A stretch of DNA of 64,000 nt from the NCBI GenBank assembly GCA_963575745.1, contig CAUYUJ010015951.1, positions 193,387-257,386 of the forward strand, given 5' to 3'. Position 1 is the stretch's first letter. Every line of letters begins with the position of its first letter. Shown here piece after piece: positions 22,701 to 34,483 of this stretch. The notes beneath the pieces were generated by a model. It was not told where the DNA came from. It was given only the letters and a program-made list of their open reading frames with translations, and did no database searches. Position numbers and translations under genes: made by a program. The DNA is from Prorocentrum cordatum (taxonomy: Eukaryota > Sar > Dinophyceae > Prorocentrales > Prorocentraceae).

Positions 22701-23149
22701 CGAGAGAGAGAGAGAGAGCGAGAGAGAAGAGGAAGACGAAGAGGAATACGGAGTGGCAGAAGGAGCGAAAATTATGATCTCAGTGGGGGGGGCGACCACA
22801 TATACCTGTATAGATATGTCCATGTATGCATGCATGCATGCATGCATGCATGCATGCATGTATGTATGTACGTAAACAAGATTGCATTGGCGCTTCGCGT
22901 CATGAACCTTGATCCTTGAAATTTGGCATGCAGGCGGAAGGGCGAGAATGTAAAACAGACAATTTAACGATACGTCCATATTGCCTTTTCTCGCATCGTC
23001 GCTACAATACTGTGTTTCATCATGCTTTCCTCATGTGTCCGTTTCCTCTTTCTCATGTTTCGCCCAACCATGCGAATGATACCCCATCCTCCTCAGCTCT
23101 TTTTGCTGAGGCTCCTCCTTGGAGAACCTCTTGCGGGCCTCACGACAAT
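22673..23149. repeat. (AG)n and (ATGC)n arrays, then unique sequence
   Basis: (GA)n to about 22725, then ATGC/ATGT tetranucleotides at 22820-22872. The rest to 23149 shows no gene. Confidence 0.65.
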
Positions 23150-23420
23150 TTTTAAGAGCTCCTTGGGGCCGTCTGGAGGCCTCCTGGGCGCCTTCTGGGG
23201 GCCTCCTCGGGCCACCCTGCTTCCAACCGCGGTCTCCCTGAACGACTGGGTCACGATTTGGAAAGCGTCGGGAAGCACATCGGGGCCATCTTGGGCCGTC
23301 ATGGGGCTCTCTTCGGACCATCTTGGAACCCTGTTGTGCCGTCTTGGGGCTCTCTTGGACTGCCTGGAAGCCCTTTCGGATAATTTGAGGCGATTGCCGG
23401 GCCTCCTGGACGATCTCGGA
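23150..23420. repeat. CTTGGGGCC-type minisatellite
   Basis: Degenerate tandem units such as CGTCTTGGGGCTCTCTTGGA with a period near 30 bases, related to 18181-18350 and 48640-49260. 23421-23775 is GC-rich with no supported gene. Confidence 0.6.
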
Positions 23421-23775
23421 CATCCAGAAGACAGAAGAACAGGGCATTCCCAAAATCATGCAACAAGTTGGAAAATACATGCTTTTCTGATTTCGAAAGC
23501 CTCTTGGAGATCTGCTTCGGGTCGTCTTCGGGCGTCTGGTCGGTGTCTGGGGCCTCTTTGGGCCCTCGGGGGGCCGTTCGGCCACCCTCCTGACCGATTT
23601 GGGCCCGTTTCCTCGGCCTGGCGGGGGCGTCCATGAACTCTGGAAAGCCGGGGGGGCCTCCTGCAAGGGCGTCCAAGGGCCCCCCGGGGCCACGGATCTG
23701 GGCGGTCCAGTTTCGGGGGGTGGGGGGGAGACGATTTTCCCCCCCTCCCTGCCTTGTAAAAGTGTAGGAAGAGGT

Positions 23776-23919
23776 ATGTCTGTCTGTCTGTCTGTCTCTG
23801 TCTGTCTATATGTATGCATGTCTGTATGTGTGTATATGTATATGTATATGTAGACGTATATGTACAGATATCTGTATCTATGTCTGTCTGTCTGTCTGCC
23901 TGTCTGTCTTCATGCATTC

Positions 23920-23950
<31 letters not shown>

Positions 23951-24195
23951 CATGCATGCATGCATGCATGCATGCATGCGCGTATGTACGTACGTACGTA
24001 CGTATGTATGTATGCATGCATGCATGCATGCATGCATGTATGTATGTATATACGTATGCATTTATGTATGCTTTTATGCATGCATGCATGTATGCATGTA
24101 TGTACGCATGTATGTATACACATGTACATACATGCATGCACACATATGCACATGCATGTATGCATGTATGCACACTCACATGTATATATATAACA
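23776..24195. repeat. Tetranucleotide array (GTCT, ATGC, ATGT, ACGT)
   Basis: (TGTC)n passes into (AT)n and long ATGC/ATGT/ACGT runs. The Cys/His/Met/Tyr-rich frames found on both strands here are translations of the microsatellite and not genes. Confidence 0.9.
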
Positions 24196-24940
24196 CTTAA
24201 CATTAATACAGTAACCGTTATAATTGCGTGGAATGGCAGCGTTTGCCTCCGAACTACTTGGCATGTCGGGGTTCTCGTTTCGAGGTCTGATGGACCGCTT
24301 GCCCGCAACAGTAGTAGCTTGCCCCAACACTCCCCCGTCTGCGAAATATGGTGCTTCTGTTGCGCTTGGTTTGCTTTTCGACCAACCGACCTAGACATCT
24401 GGCACTTTAATTTTTTTCGATGCGTGGACCCCTCGAAGTCTGGACCACCTCCCTTGTGCCGGTTTTTCGTTCTGAATATTTTTTGATGGTCCTGGAGTCT
24501 GGACATAGCCAAAAACTGGCCGCAACAACTTTTTCGGAACCTCGGATCTCTGTGGAATACACTCCTCTGATCAGTCCCGTCTTGGGGGCCCGCGACACCT
24601 GCCTGCCCGACGTGGGAATCTCTCCATAACTCCGGATCTTCTCGGAGTTAGGGCGAGCATGATGTCATGATAGTATTGGCTCAAGATGCGTTCCAGGATG
24701 TTCACAATACCTAGCGGCCATAGATTTTCAGGCCGTGTGGAGCGTTCTGAAATCTATGGCATCCTGGAAACCTAGGAAACCGTATATCATATCATTATCA
24801 ATAGGTGGTCCATTGGCGGCGCGCACAAGGGGGTAGAGAGAGGAGGAAGGCTCCTTAGAAGCTAAGCAGCCCTCCCCCCTCCCCCTACCCCTATCTGCGC
24901 GTGTCCGAATTTGTTCTTCTTCCATGGCGGTCACCTCGAG
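24196..24940. other. No gene; small foldback at 24815-24902
   Basis: Unique sequence without a recognisable domain. At 24815-24902 an imperfect hairpin is visible: GCGCGCACAAGGGGGTAG on the left against CCTATCTGCGCGTG on the right, with CTTAG/CTAAG near the tip. Parts of this motif (CCCCTCTGCGCGTGGCTGAG) recur at 25115 and 33715. Confidence 0.45.
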
Positions 24941-24944
24941 GCCT

Positions 24945-25110
24945 CGACGACGACGACGACGACGACAGACGACGACTACGACCGACGACTACGACCGACG
25001 ACGACTACGACCGACGACGACCGACGACGACGATCGACGACGACGACTAATTATGACAGACGGCGACGACGATCGACGACTGACGACGACAACGACAACT
25101 ACCGACCGAC
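24945..25110. repeat. GAC simple repeat
   Basis: (GAC)n with interruptions (GACTACGACC), about 165 bases. No gene. Confidence 0.85.
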
Positions 25111-25284
25111 CGACGGCCCCTCTGCGCGTGGCTGAGTCCTGCCGCTCTCGACTACACGCAAGAGTGACCCTGGGTAAGAGTGACCTTTGGTGCGCGGCTT
25201 TTGGGGGACCGCGGGGGGACCAAACTCAGGCGCGCAAGACGGTACCATCGCATCGCAATCGGTGATCGGGGGACCCCATTGTTG

Positions 25285-25447
25285 AAGGGGCCCCAGGACA
25301 CAAAAATAAGTACACACAGATAAAAAGATTCCCCATTTTTTTCCCATATTTTCTGGGCTTCTGTCTCCCCCACCCACTTCCTATATCTCCCCATATTTTC
25401 CGGGGAATCGACGATTCATTGTGTCTGTGTGCTTTTTCCCCTCCTGA
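25285..25447. repeat. Dispersed repeat D, copy 1
   Basis: About 163 bases running from AAGGGGCCCCAGGACACA to CTCCTGA, with the internal markers CCCATATTTTC and GGGGAATCGACGATTCAT. Members at 34305, 35503 and 38016 are full length; 13110 is partial. The first ~20 bases and the complement of the last ~25 are weakly alike, so it may be an old terminal-inverted-repeat element, but I find no convincing target duplication. The minus strand is open across the whole unit. Confidence 0.75.
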
Positions 25448-25584
25448 CTGAGTCCTGCCGCTCTGGCCCTTCCCGTCCTCCCCGATCGGCCGGCGCACGC
25501 CCCGCGGGCTCAGCTCCCGGCGGGAGCGGCGCGCGAGGGGGGCGGCGCGCCAGGGGGGCGGGCCCCGTGAGCAAGCGGCGTGCG

Positions 25585-25871
25585 CCTCGGAGTCCACTCG
25601 GGCCTGTCCCTCTACAGGGGGAACGTTCAAGATTTGTTTTTTTTTGGGGGGGAAATCGTCCCCGGACTATTGCCGACTATTCTTGAACGTTCCCCCCCCA
25701 CCCCAGGCCCGGTTATTGCTGGGGTGGGGGGGAACGCTCAAGAACAGTCGGAAATAGTCTGGGGACGATTTTTGGAGCATCTTCTGCCCATTTTCGAATC
25801 TTTTGGGGGTCTGCGTCGTTTGTCGTCCAGAATCCGCCCGTGGGGGGGACAGGCCCGACCGAACCTCAGAA
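25585..25871. mobile_element. MITE family A, copy 4 (element 25593-25863), enlarged
   Basis: Ends match family A (ACTCGGGCCTGTCCCTCTAC left; GGGGGGACAGGCCCGACC right). The flanks cctcggag and cctcagaa agree at 6 of 8 positions, so this is an older insertion. The interior is longer than in other copies (271 bp) and itself contains an inverted pair (AACGTTCAAGA near 25623 and TCTTGAACGTT near 25681), suggesting an internal rearrangement. Confidence 0.7.
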
Positions 25872-26397
25872 AGCGGGGGCCCTCGCTGAGGAGTCAGAAA
25901 GCCGTGCGGTGACCTCGAAGTCCCCAGAGACCACACTTGGGGATGGACAGAAGCCCCCTTGAATAAGATGTGGCTCAGTGAAGACGACCTCGCAGACCCG
26001 GCGGGCGCGAGCCTGGAGAATGACGGCCGCGGCGCCCTCTCGAGAACCGAAAACGGACTCCTCCTCCTCCTCCTCCTCCTCCTCCTCCTCCTCCTCCTCC
26101 TCCTCCTCCTCCTCCTCCTCCTCCTCCCCCTGCCCCTCCTCCTCCTCCTCCTCCTCCTCCTCCTCCTCCTCCTCCTCCAACGGGCATTTTACAACTCACT
26201 AATCGACGTGTCAGGGTGGGGGTATCTGTCCACCCCCGACCCACTGGGGCGAGAAGGATGTCATGCTGCGATCGGCTCAAGACATGTTCCAAGCGTTCCA
26301 GAGTACCCAACGGCCCCCGTTTCTGGAGCCCGTGCGGAACAAGAGTAAATCTGGGACATCTGGGAACGTAGCATTCCCACGACTTCTTGCTCCTTTG
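25872..26397. repeat. Unique sequence with TCC array
   Basis: 26060-26178 is (TCC)n. The flanking sequence has no supported gene. Confidence 0.7.
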
Positions 26398-26557
26398 TCG
26401 GGGGCGTCCTAGAGGGGGGCGTCCAAGAGGGGTGTGTGCAAATCATGGCCCGAGGCATGTGCGCGACCTAGGGGGCGGCGGCCGCGGAAGTAGTGAAATA
26501 AGAAGAGGCGCCATCAGATCTGGGGAGATATCATGGCCCCCGCCATGGTATCCCCGG
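26398..26557. mobile_element. MITE family C, copy 2, right end degraded
   Basis: The left end TCGGGGGCGTCCTAGAGGGG and the central ATCATGGCCCCCGCCATGGT match family C; the right end (CGCGGCCGA near 26550) lacks the usual CTCTTGGCCGCCCC. No target duplication can be assigned. Confidence 0.6.
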
Positions 26558-26714
26558 TTTCGCGGCCGACCCCCCCCTGCGTTTGAAAGGGTATTGTTTT
26601 GTGGGGAACGGAGCGCGTCGTCACCTTGCTGCTGGTATCGTCGCGGTATACCCGCTGTGCTTTTCCTCGGCGTTGCTTCCCCTCTCCCCTCTCTCTCTCT
26701 CTCTCCGCCGTCCT

Positions 26715-27180
26715 CAGCCTAAACATCAGCCTAAGCCTAGCCTAAGCCTCAGCCTAGCCTAGCTTAAACCCCAGCCAACATTTAGCCTCAGCCTAGCCTA
26801 AGCCTAAGCCTCAGCTGCAGCCTAGCTTCAGCCTGAGCCTCAGCTTCAGCCTAGCCTCAGCCTCAGCGTCTGCCTAGCCTCAGCCTCAACCTAGCCCACG
26901 CCTGGCCTAAGCGTAAGCATCAGCCTCTGCCTAGCCGAAGCTTCAGCCTAAGCATTGCCTAAGCCTGGCCTGAACCTCGGCCTAAGCCTAAGCGCCAGCC
27001 TCCGCCTAGCCTAAACATCAGCCTGAGTAGCCTCGCCGAAGACCCTCCCAAGTCTCAGCCTAGCCTAAGCCTCAATTGAGCCTCAGCCTCAGCCTAACCT
27101 GAGGCTCAGCCTAAGCCTCGGCCTCGGCCTTCGCCTAGCCTCAGCCGCAGCCTCAGCCAAAGCCTAGCCTGACCCTCAAC
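26715..27180. repeat. AGCCTA/AGCCTC hexamer array
   Basis: About 460 bases of degenerate AGCCTA, AGCCTC and AGCTTC hexamers. It is not the plant/dinoflagellate telomere repeat (TTTAGGG). 26558-26714 is unique sequence ending in a short (CT)n run. Confidence 0.85.
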
Positions 27181-27203
27181 CCTACTAGTGCTACTACGAT
27201 ACC

Positions 27204-27832
<629 letters not shown>

Positions 27833-27849
27833 TTACAACAGTACTACAG

Positions 27850-28423
27850 CTAGAGTGCTCTAGTACTACTACTCCCCACAACATTATTACGACTACAACA
27901 GCACGACCGTGCTAGCATGCTGCTACACGGTTAAAACTATTGCAATACTGTACTGCCCCTCCAGCCACCACTCTAGCGTTACCACTACTACTGTACCAAA
28001 GTACTACTTCGACTTCAATGGAGTGTTGCTAATGCAGTACGGCTACGGAACTACAGTACTATGGTACGGCAACCCTGCTGGGTACTCCAATTTTAGAGCT
28101 CCGCTACTACTACTGCCAGTATCAGAGCACTACTAATACAATTCTTAAATACTACTGCTGCAATGCTACTGCCCCCGTGCTGTACTACGATTATTACAAT
28201 GTACCACTACAACACTGCAATATTCGAATCCGCCGGCCCCTTGTGGGACCACCAGGCTGTAGGGCGAAAGTTCGCAGTTTCCTGAACCAGTTGCAGCTTC
28301 CGATTTCCACTGTTACAGTTCTGCTTCTTGCTGCTTACTGTTACCGCGCGAGAGGGGGGAGGCCCAAACGGGCAGCCCTGAGCGTGTGCTCTGACTTGCT
28401 GGGGTGGGTAAACATTGACACCC
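27850..28423. repeat. Partial copy of the CTACTGC-rich higher-order repeat
   Basis: Sequence rich in TACTAC, CTGC and ACAGTA words, with blocks shared with 29445-31391 (TACTACGACTATCACAA-like segments, CACTACAACACTGCAATA). After 28210 it becomes ordinary unique sequence up to the minisatellite. No gene. Confidence 0.6.
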
Positions 28424-29320
28424 CTCACGCAGATCGGCGGGGTCAGGGTCCAACAACACAGGGGATTTGCCACATTTCTGAAATTCGGTGGCACCCCTCA
28501 CGCAGATCGGCGGGGTCAGAGTCCAAAAACACATGGGATTTGCCACATTTCTCAAATTTGCTGGCACTCCTTATGCAGATCGGCGGGGTCAGGGTAAAAA
28601 AACACACGGGATTTGCAACATTTTTGAAATTCGGTGGCACCCCTCACGCAGATCGGCGGGGTCACGCAGATCGGCGGGGTCAGGGTCAAAAAACACAAGG
28701 GATTTGCCACATGTATGAAATTCGGTGGCACCCCTCACGCAGATCGGCGGGGTCAGGGTCCAAAAACATATGGGATTCGCCACATTTCTGAAATTCGATG
28801 GTACCCCTGACGCAGATCGGCGGATTCCCAACATTTCTGAAATTCGGTGGCACCCATCACGCGGATCGACAAGGTCAGGGTCCAAAAACACATCGGATTG
28901 CTACATCTTTAAAAATTCGGTGGCACCCCTCACGCAGATCGGCGGGGTCAGGGTGCAAAAACACATAGGATTTGCCACATTTCTGAAATTCGGTGGCACC
29001 CCTCACGCAGATCGGCGGGGTGAGGGTCCAAAAATAGAGGAGATGTATCACATTTCTGAAATTCGGCAACACAGCCTCACGCAAATCGGCGGGGTCAGGG
29101 TGCAAAAACACATAGGATTTGCCACATTTCTGAAATTCGGTGGCACCCCTCACGCAGATCGGCGGGGTCAGGGTCCAACAATACAGGAGATGTATCAGAT
29201 TTCTGAAATTCGGTAACACAACCTCACGCAAATCGGCGGGGTCAGGGTCCAAAAACAAATGGGATTCTCAACATTTCTGAAATTCGGTTGCGCCCCTCAC
29301 GCACATCGGCGGAGCCAGAG
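28424..29320. repeat. 73-bp minisatellite, about 12 copies
   Basis: The unit starts GGCACCCCTCACGCAGATCG, continues GGCGGGGTCAGGGTCC and AAAAACACATGGGATTTGCC, and ends ACATTTCTGAAATTCGGT. Copies range from near-perfect to truncated (for example 28660-28680, where CACGCAGATCGGCGGGGT is repeated directly). Open frames cross it on both strands with repeating peptides such as HADRRGQG, but the frame changes between copies. Confidence 0.9.
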
Positions 29321-30302
29321 TCGAAAAACAAACAAATCCCGACACTGCTTCACGGCGGCGCCCAGACCTCATGATTTAGCTTTTGCAGTTCCCATTATCC
29401 GAGGAAGGGGGCCGGCGGCATGGGGCGAAGCCCTGACGGATATTACAATGGTGCTGCAGTAATACGGCATTTGGTAATTCCTATCGCAATACTGTAGTAC
29501 AGTCACCGCAAGCAATCGTACAGCACTGCTCATACGAATGCTGCACTCAAGTCCTGCTCTACAGTGCCACTGCTTAAATACATCACGATTCCACAATCGT
29601 AAAGCACTTTTTTGCATCGCTACCACTAAACCAGTACAGTTCGAGGATACGAATGCTGTGCTCGAGTGCTACAGTAGTGGGCCACTTATACTACAATACG
29701 ACAGTGCGACTACTACAGCAAGCCCTAGACTATAATCTTTATTGCGATACCTGGATAATACCACTGCAGCTGCAGGACTACTGCCGTGCTGCCACTTCGT
29801 AGATGCAGTATCGAAGTACCGCCAGTACAGCACCGGATAATCACCCCTGCAGTTCTACTGCTACCGTAGTGTACTACGACTATCACAACGTCACCCCTAC
29901 AACACTGCAATATTATAATACTACAACGATGCTGCGATACTGCGAAGTATTTCAATTCCAATACGATCGTGTACTCACTGCAGGCAGTAGTAGAGTACTG
30001 CTCATACGAATAGTACTGCTTCTACAATGTCACTGCTACAACAATACAACATTATTCCCCAATGTTGCAGCGCCCTTCCTGCAACACTACCGCTAGAACG
30101 TTCGAGTTCGAGGATACTGCGACTGTACTCGAGCACGACAGTCGTGGACTACTTCTACTACAATACGACAGCGCGGCTACTAACGCAAGCACGAACCTAT
30201 GATCTTTGATACAAGGCCTGAGTTCTCGTACTGCTACTACTACTATTACTACTACTACTACTACTACTACTACTCCTACTACTAGTACTAGTACTAGTAC
30301 TT

Positions 30303-30346
<44 letters not shown>

Positions 30347-31391
30347 CGTAGTAGTAGTAGTAGTGCTACTACTACTACTACTATTACTATTACTACTACT
30401 ACTACTACTACTACTGCCGTTATTCTTACTCCTACATCTACAAGACAATCCAGTGCTGCCACTTCGTAATGCAAGACTACTACTGGCTTGACACGGTACC
30501 AGAGTACCGCCAGTATATTGTTACCGTTCCACTACTTCAATACTACTGCTAGAGTACTGTTCTACGTCTAGCACAGCGCCACCGCTACAGCCATACACTA
30601 TAAGACAGCTACAACAGTGCTGCGATACGGCGGCATTAGGGTATTCATACTACAGTACTGTAGCGCACCCATCGCAAATAATCGTACGGTACTACTCTTA
30701 GGAATACTGTATTAGAGTAGTGATTTTACAACTCCACTACTACGACCGTGCAGCCCTATCCACAATAATACAAACATATTTCTACACCACCACCACAAAC
30801 AATCGAAATCGAGAATGCTTCTACTACCGTGCCCGAGGTCTACAGTAGTGGACTACTTCTACTACAATGCAGCCATTCGGCTGCTACAGCGAAAACTAGA
30901 ATATGACCTTTACTGCAAGACCTGAGTAGTACCACTACAGCTACAGGACTGCTACAGTGCTGCCACTTCACTAATGCAATACAGCCACTGGCTTAACACG
31001 GTATCGCAGTACCACCAGTACAGCACTAGAGTGCCACTACTGCAGCCTACGGCTGCAGTACTGTATTACGACTATCACAGTGTCACCACTACAGCACAAC
31101 AATACTGTAATACTATAGCGATGCTGCGACATTACGGCTTTTGAATATTCCTACGACAGTACAAAACTACACTCGCTGCAGGCAGTAGTAGAGTACCACT
31201 CATACGAATACTGTACCAGAGTACTGCGTCTACAGCGCTATTGCTATAACAATACAGCACCACTCCCCAATAATACGGCGCTCTTCCTACAGCAGTACCG
31301 CTAAAACACTCGAGTCCGAGGATACTACTACTGTGCTCTGGCACTACAGTACTGGACGACTTCTACTTCAATACGACAGTAAGACTACTGA
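29321..31391. repeat. Higher-order repeat, unit about 430-500 bp
   Basis: At least three long blocks share the same order of landmarks: CTGCCACTTC, CGCCAGTACAGCAC, CTACGACTATCACA, CGATGCTGCGA, CACTGCAGGCAGTAGTAGAG, CCGCTA then ACTCGAGTCCGAGGATACT, and a CTACTTCTACTACAATACGA end. They lie at about 29788-30215, 30455-30955 (more diverged) and 30961-31391; a partial block lies at 29445-29787. Between the first two blocks is a trinucleotide array (30235-30420). No frame is conserved among the blocks, so I see a satellite-like unit and not a gene. Confidence 0.65.
30235..30420. repeat. TAC array that inverts to TAG and back
   Basis: (TAC)n to about 30280, then TAGTAC, then (GTA)n at 30302-30365 and again (TAC)n to about 30415. 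GTA is the complement of TAC, so neighbouring blocks can pair into hairpins. It occupies the place in the higher-order repeat where the other blocks have only a short GTAGTACCACTACAG link. Confidence 0.85.
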
Positions 31392-31756
31392 TCCGTCCCC
31401 AATCCATGCACGAGACACCGAACCATTGTGCACAAACGGAGCCAACGCGGATTGCGATTGTAACGCAATGCGCTTGCAATGCCATGCACAGTAATGCGAT
31501 TACAACGCAGTGCAATGTGACGTCTATGCAATGCGACTGAAAGGGGGACAGGAGGGAGGGGGGGCAGGAGGGGAGGGGGGAAGGAGGACAGGGGGGGCAG
31601 GAGGGAGGAGGGGGGGCAGGAGGGCAGGACGGAATCGGAAACGATTCAGACAGACGCCCCCCCCTTCCCCAACCCAGAAAAGAGAACAACGAACGCCCCA
31701 ACCACCCAAAACAAAACGAGACCGAACAGCAAGCCAACAAATTCAAAAACACAGGG
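31392..31756. other. No gene; AATGC-type and GGGAGG repeats
   Basis: 31440-31535 contains repeated AATGCGATTG-like words; 31540-31635 is G-rich (GGGGGGCAGGAGG). No coding signal. Confidence 0.5.
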
Positions 31757-31821
31757 GGGGGATTCGGCCCCGTAGCTGATATCCCCCCCCCAGTCATCAC
31801 CCCAATCTTGGCCGCCCCCGA
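31757..31821. mobile_element. MITE family C, right half only
   Basis: GATATCCCCCCCCCAGTCAT followed by CTTGGCCGCCCCCGA matches the right end of family C. The left half is absent. 31822-32314 has no supported gene. Confidence 0.6.
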
Positions 31822-32314
31822 CTTTGACCCACCGCACGGTCTGGTCCACGCACGGTCCTGCCACCCTGGGAGGACCGCGTCGCCCGAGACACCTCGGAGA
31901 ACCGTTCAAGTCCCAAAACCGTGCGGTCACCCCGAATCCCCACTGACTCACCCGACGGTGTGGTCACCACTCCGGCTCGGGACGTCGGCTCCTCAGGAGG
32001 GCCCAGCGGCTTCTGAGGGAGGAAGAAAGGAACACGCCGACAGAGACTTTTGGCGCTCCGCGCGGAGCGCCAACAGTTTACGTTCATGTGTTTTTTCTCC
32101 TTCGAAGAAGGGTCCAGAGGCTTCCAAGAGGCCTTCTGCGATGACAGGATGGCTTCCAGACACCCCCTGCGCTCCAAGGGCAAAGGAGTCCCCCAGGCTT
32201 CGCAGAGGGACGCTTCCCTGCGTGCCAACCCCTCGTGCCCGCCGCCATCACTGGCCCTCGCCCACCGCCCTCTGCCTCCCAGGGACGCGCACGGCGGAAT
32301 CGCTTCCGACGTGC

Positions 32315-32528
32315 GTGCTTCGGGGTCGGCCAAGAGGGGGGCGCCCAAGAGGGGGGGGGGGGGGCGCAGATCGTGGCCAGCGGCATGCGCGCGGCCCGGC
32401 GGTGGGCCAGGGAACGTGTTGAAAGAAGAAGCGGCGCCATGCACTCTGCGGAGGCATCATGGCACACGCCACGACATCCCCCCCCCCCGTAGTCGTCCCC
32501 CCCCCCCTCTTGGCCGCCCCAGAGTGCT
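32315..32528. mobile_element. MITE family C, copy 3 (element 32320-32523) with 5-bp target duplication
   Basis: The left end TCGGGGTCGGCCAAGAGGGG and right end CCTCTTGGCCGCCCCAGA are inverted repeats. gtgct lies immediately outside on both sides (32315-32319 and 32524-32528). Together with the copy at 10205 this supports a 5-bp target duplication for the family. No coding capacity. Confidence 0.78.
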
Positions 32529-32565
32529 GCTCGCCATGGCCGCGCCTGGGCTCTCAGTCGGCCGC

Positions 32566-33285
32566 TCAGACGGACCTTGCGAGCCTCCGCAGCTCGTCGA
32601 GGCCGTAGCCCCTGTCGTCCGCCCTCTCCGCGTGCCTGTGGCCTTCGGACCTCACCCTCTCGGCAAAGTCCACGGCTGGCTGCAGTTCCGCCTCCGTGAG
32701 ACGGCCGGAGCCGAGCAGCCCAGTGCTCACGCCGTCAGCCCAGGGGGCCTGGGCTTCAGCCGTCTCAGCGTCGGCCTCGGTGCGCAGCCGCAGCCCGTTG
32801 CGGACGGAGTACTGGATCACCTGGCAACAGTACTTCATGTGGTGCCACTTCTTGAAGTAGATCTTGTCCTGCATGTCCCTGATCCGGGATGCGCTGGGGA
32901 ACTCGCGGCGGTGCAGCTGGAAGACCCGCTTGATGGTGCCGTTCTGCCGTGCCAGTCTCTTGATGGCGTTGAACTGCCGCATCACGTCGTTGGGCCGGTC
33001 TGCGCGCACCCACGCTGTTGGCTGCAAGCGATCCCGCGGAAAGGCTGGCCGGAAGCCGTGCCGAGACAAGCACTGCGCCGTGGCCCGAAGCGCCATCCGG
33101 CCGCACGGGGGGAGGTGAGGAGGGAGGGGCGTCGCGCGGGGGAAGCGCGTCGGCGATCGCGCGCTGGCCAGCTGGCTTGATTGAACCCAAATGGTGACGG
33201 ATTTGCAACCCCAAGGCCTTTTCAACATAGCGTGCTCGAGCCAGCGTTTCAGAACACGGCCGTGTGTAAGTGCTGCTAGCCGCAC
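32566..33285 (-). CDS. Unrecognised protein-like open frame (239 codons)
   Basis: I do not recognise this protein. Unlike most long frames in the window it has a normal mixed composition over residues ~85-200, including NDVMRQFNAIKRLARQNGTI, a basic aromatic stretch (DKIYFKKWHHMKYCCQ) and a predicted helical acidic C-terminus (AVDFAERVRSEGHRHAERAD). The first ~75 residues are Arg/Pro-rich and less convincing, so the true start may be near residue 60-85 or at a splice site. It lies 40 bases right of a family C MITE, with no recognisable partner genes. It may be an exon, or a remnant of an element-encoded protein. Confidence 0.35.
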   Translation of the reverse strand: MRLAALTHGRVLKRWLEHAMLKRPWGCKSVTIWVQSSQLASARSPTRFPRATPLPPHLPPCGRMALRATAQCLSRHGFRPAFPRDRLQPTAWVRADRPNDVMRQFNAIKRLARQNGTIKRVFQLHRREFPSASRIRDMQDKIYFKKWHHMKYCCQVIQYSVRNGLRLRTEADAETAEAQAPWADGVSTGLLGSGRLTEAELQPAVDFAERVRSEGHRHAERADDRGYGLDELRRLARSV

Positions 33286-33949
33286 AGAAGATCGTGAGCA
33301 TCTCGAATGCGATAGTCAACGTAATGTGTCAGCCGCGCGCTCGAATCGTCTCAGAACGTGTGCCCCTGTACGCCGCACAGTGACATCGAAAGAGCAATGG
33401 AACTATGACCAATCTTGTCAAATGCTCACGATGCCTTCACGAGGCAGTGGCAACGACTCTTGGAAGAGGGCCAATCGAGAAACCGGTGGCTCTCCGCCCG
33501 GCGCACGTCTTCACAACATCGGTCCCCAGACCCCTTCCTGGTTCCATCCTGAAGATTTTTTTTTGCGGCGCACAGTGCGGCAGGGAGAGGGGGGAAAACT
33601 TCTTAGAAGAGTGCCGCTTCTCAGAAGGGGCGGGCCATACATCTACAGACAAGGCCCGCGCCTTCCAAGAAACATAATCATTCTGCGAAGCCTTCCCCCC
33701 TCCCCCTGTCCCCCTCTGCGCGTGGCTGAGGGGGAGGACTCCCTCCTCCTCCTCCTCCTCCTCCTCCTCCTCCTCCTCCTCCTCCTCCTCCTCCTGCCCT
33801 CCTCTGGGCGCGGCTGCGTTTTCGAGGCGGATCGAGCCGTGGCGACGAGATGCCTCCGGGAGGCCCCACGGTGGACAGCAGGCGCAAGGGAGGGCCGCTG
33901 GTGGCTCGACGGGCTTCCGCGCGGACCCCGAGCAGCGAGAACAACCCTG
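33286..33949. other. No gene; palindromic words and TCC array
   Basis: 33598-33640 has CTTCTTAGAAG and CTTCTCAGAAG palindromes like those at 9620 and 38750. 33740-33795 is (TCC)n. The rest has no supported gene. Confidence 0.5.
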
Positions 33950-34212
33950 GCCTCGGAGTCCTCAGGAATCCCTTGGAAGCCCCAGGAACCCCTCGGAAGC
34001 CGAACCCACAGAAAGAAATTCCCAGGAATCCCCCGAATCGGAATCCTCAGGACTCCCCCAGGATCCCCAGAAGTTCCTGGGAATCCCCAAGAGGTCCCTC
34101 GGAATCCCCAGGAATCCCTCCTGGGAATCCCCAGTCGGAATCCTCAGGAATCCCCCAGGATCCCCAGAAATTCCTCCAGAGATCCCTCGGCATCCCTCGG
34201 CATCCCTAGGAG
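33950..34212. repeat. GGAATCCCCAG minisatellite
   Basis: Degenerate tandem copies of AGGAATCCCCAGGAATCCC/TCGGAATCCTCAGGA with a period near 15-17 bases. No gene. Confidence 0.7.
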
Positions 34213-34304
34213 TCCTGGCGCCAGCACTGCGCAGGCGGCGCACTTCGTGGGGGGTGCTCCTCCTGGGAGCGGCCACGACATCCCCGGCGGCCGGGCCACG
34301 ACTC

Positions 34305-34483
34305 AAGGGGCCCAAGGACACACAAATAAGTACACACAAATAACAGGATTCCCAATACTTTCCCATGTTTTCGGGGCTTCTGTTTTCCCCCCCACTTCCC
34401 ATGTTTTCCAATACTTTCTGGGGAATCGTAATTTCTGGGGAATCGAAGATTAATTTGTGTCTGGGTGTTTCTTTTCCTCCTGA
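34305..34483. repeat. Dispersed repeat D, copy 2
   Basis: Runs from AAGGGGCCCAAGGACACACA to TCCTCCTGA; the internal GGGGAATCG is duplicated (34421 and 34438). The minus strand is open throughout. Confidence 0.78.

Noticed and set aside
26715-27180. Telomere-like array
   Set aside because: The hexamer AGCCTA/AGCCTC does not match TTTAGGG-type telomeres and lies inside the window with other repeats on both sides.
28424-29320. CRISPR-like array (regular ~73-bp repeats)
   Set aside because: The whole unit repeats without unique spacers, and the genome is eukaryotic. It is a minisatellite.
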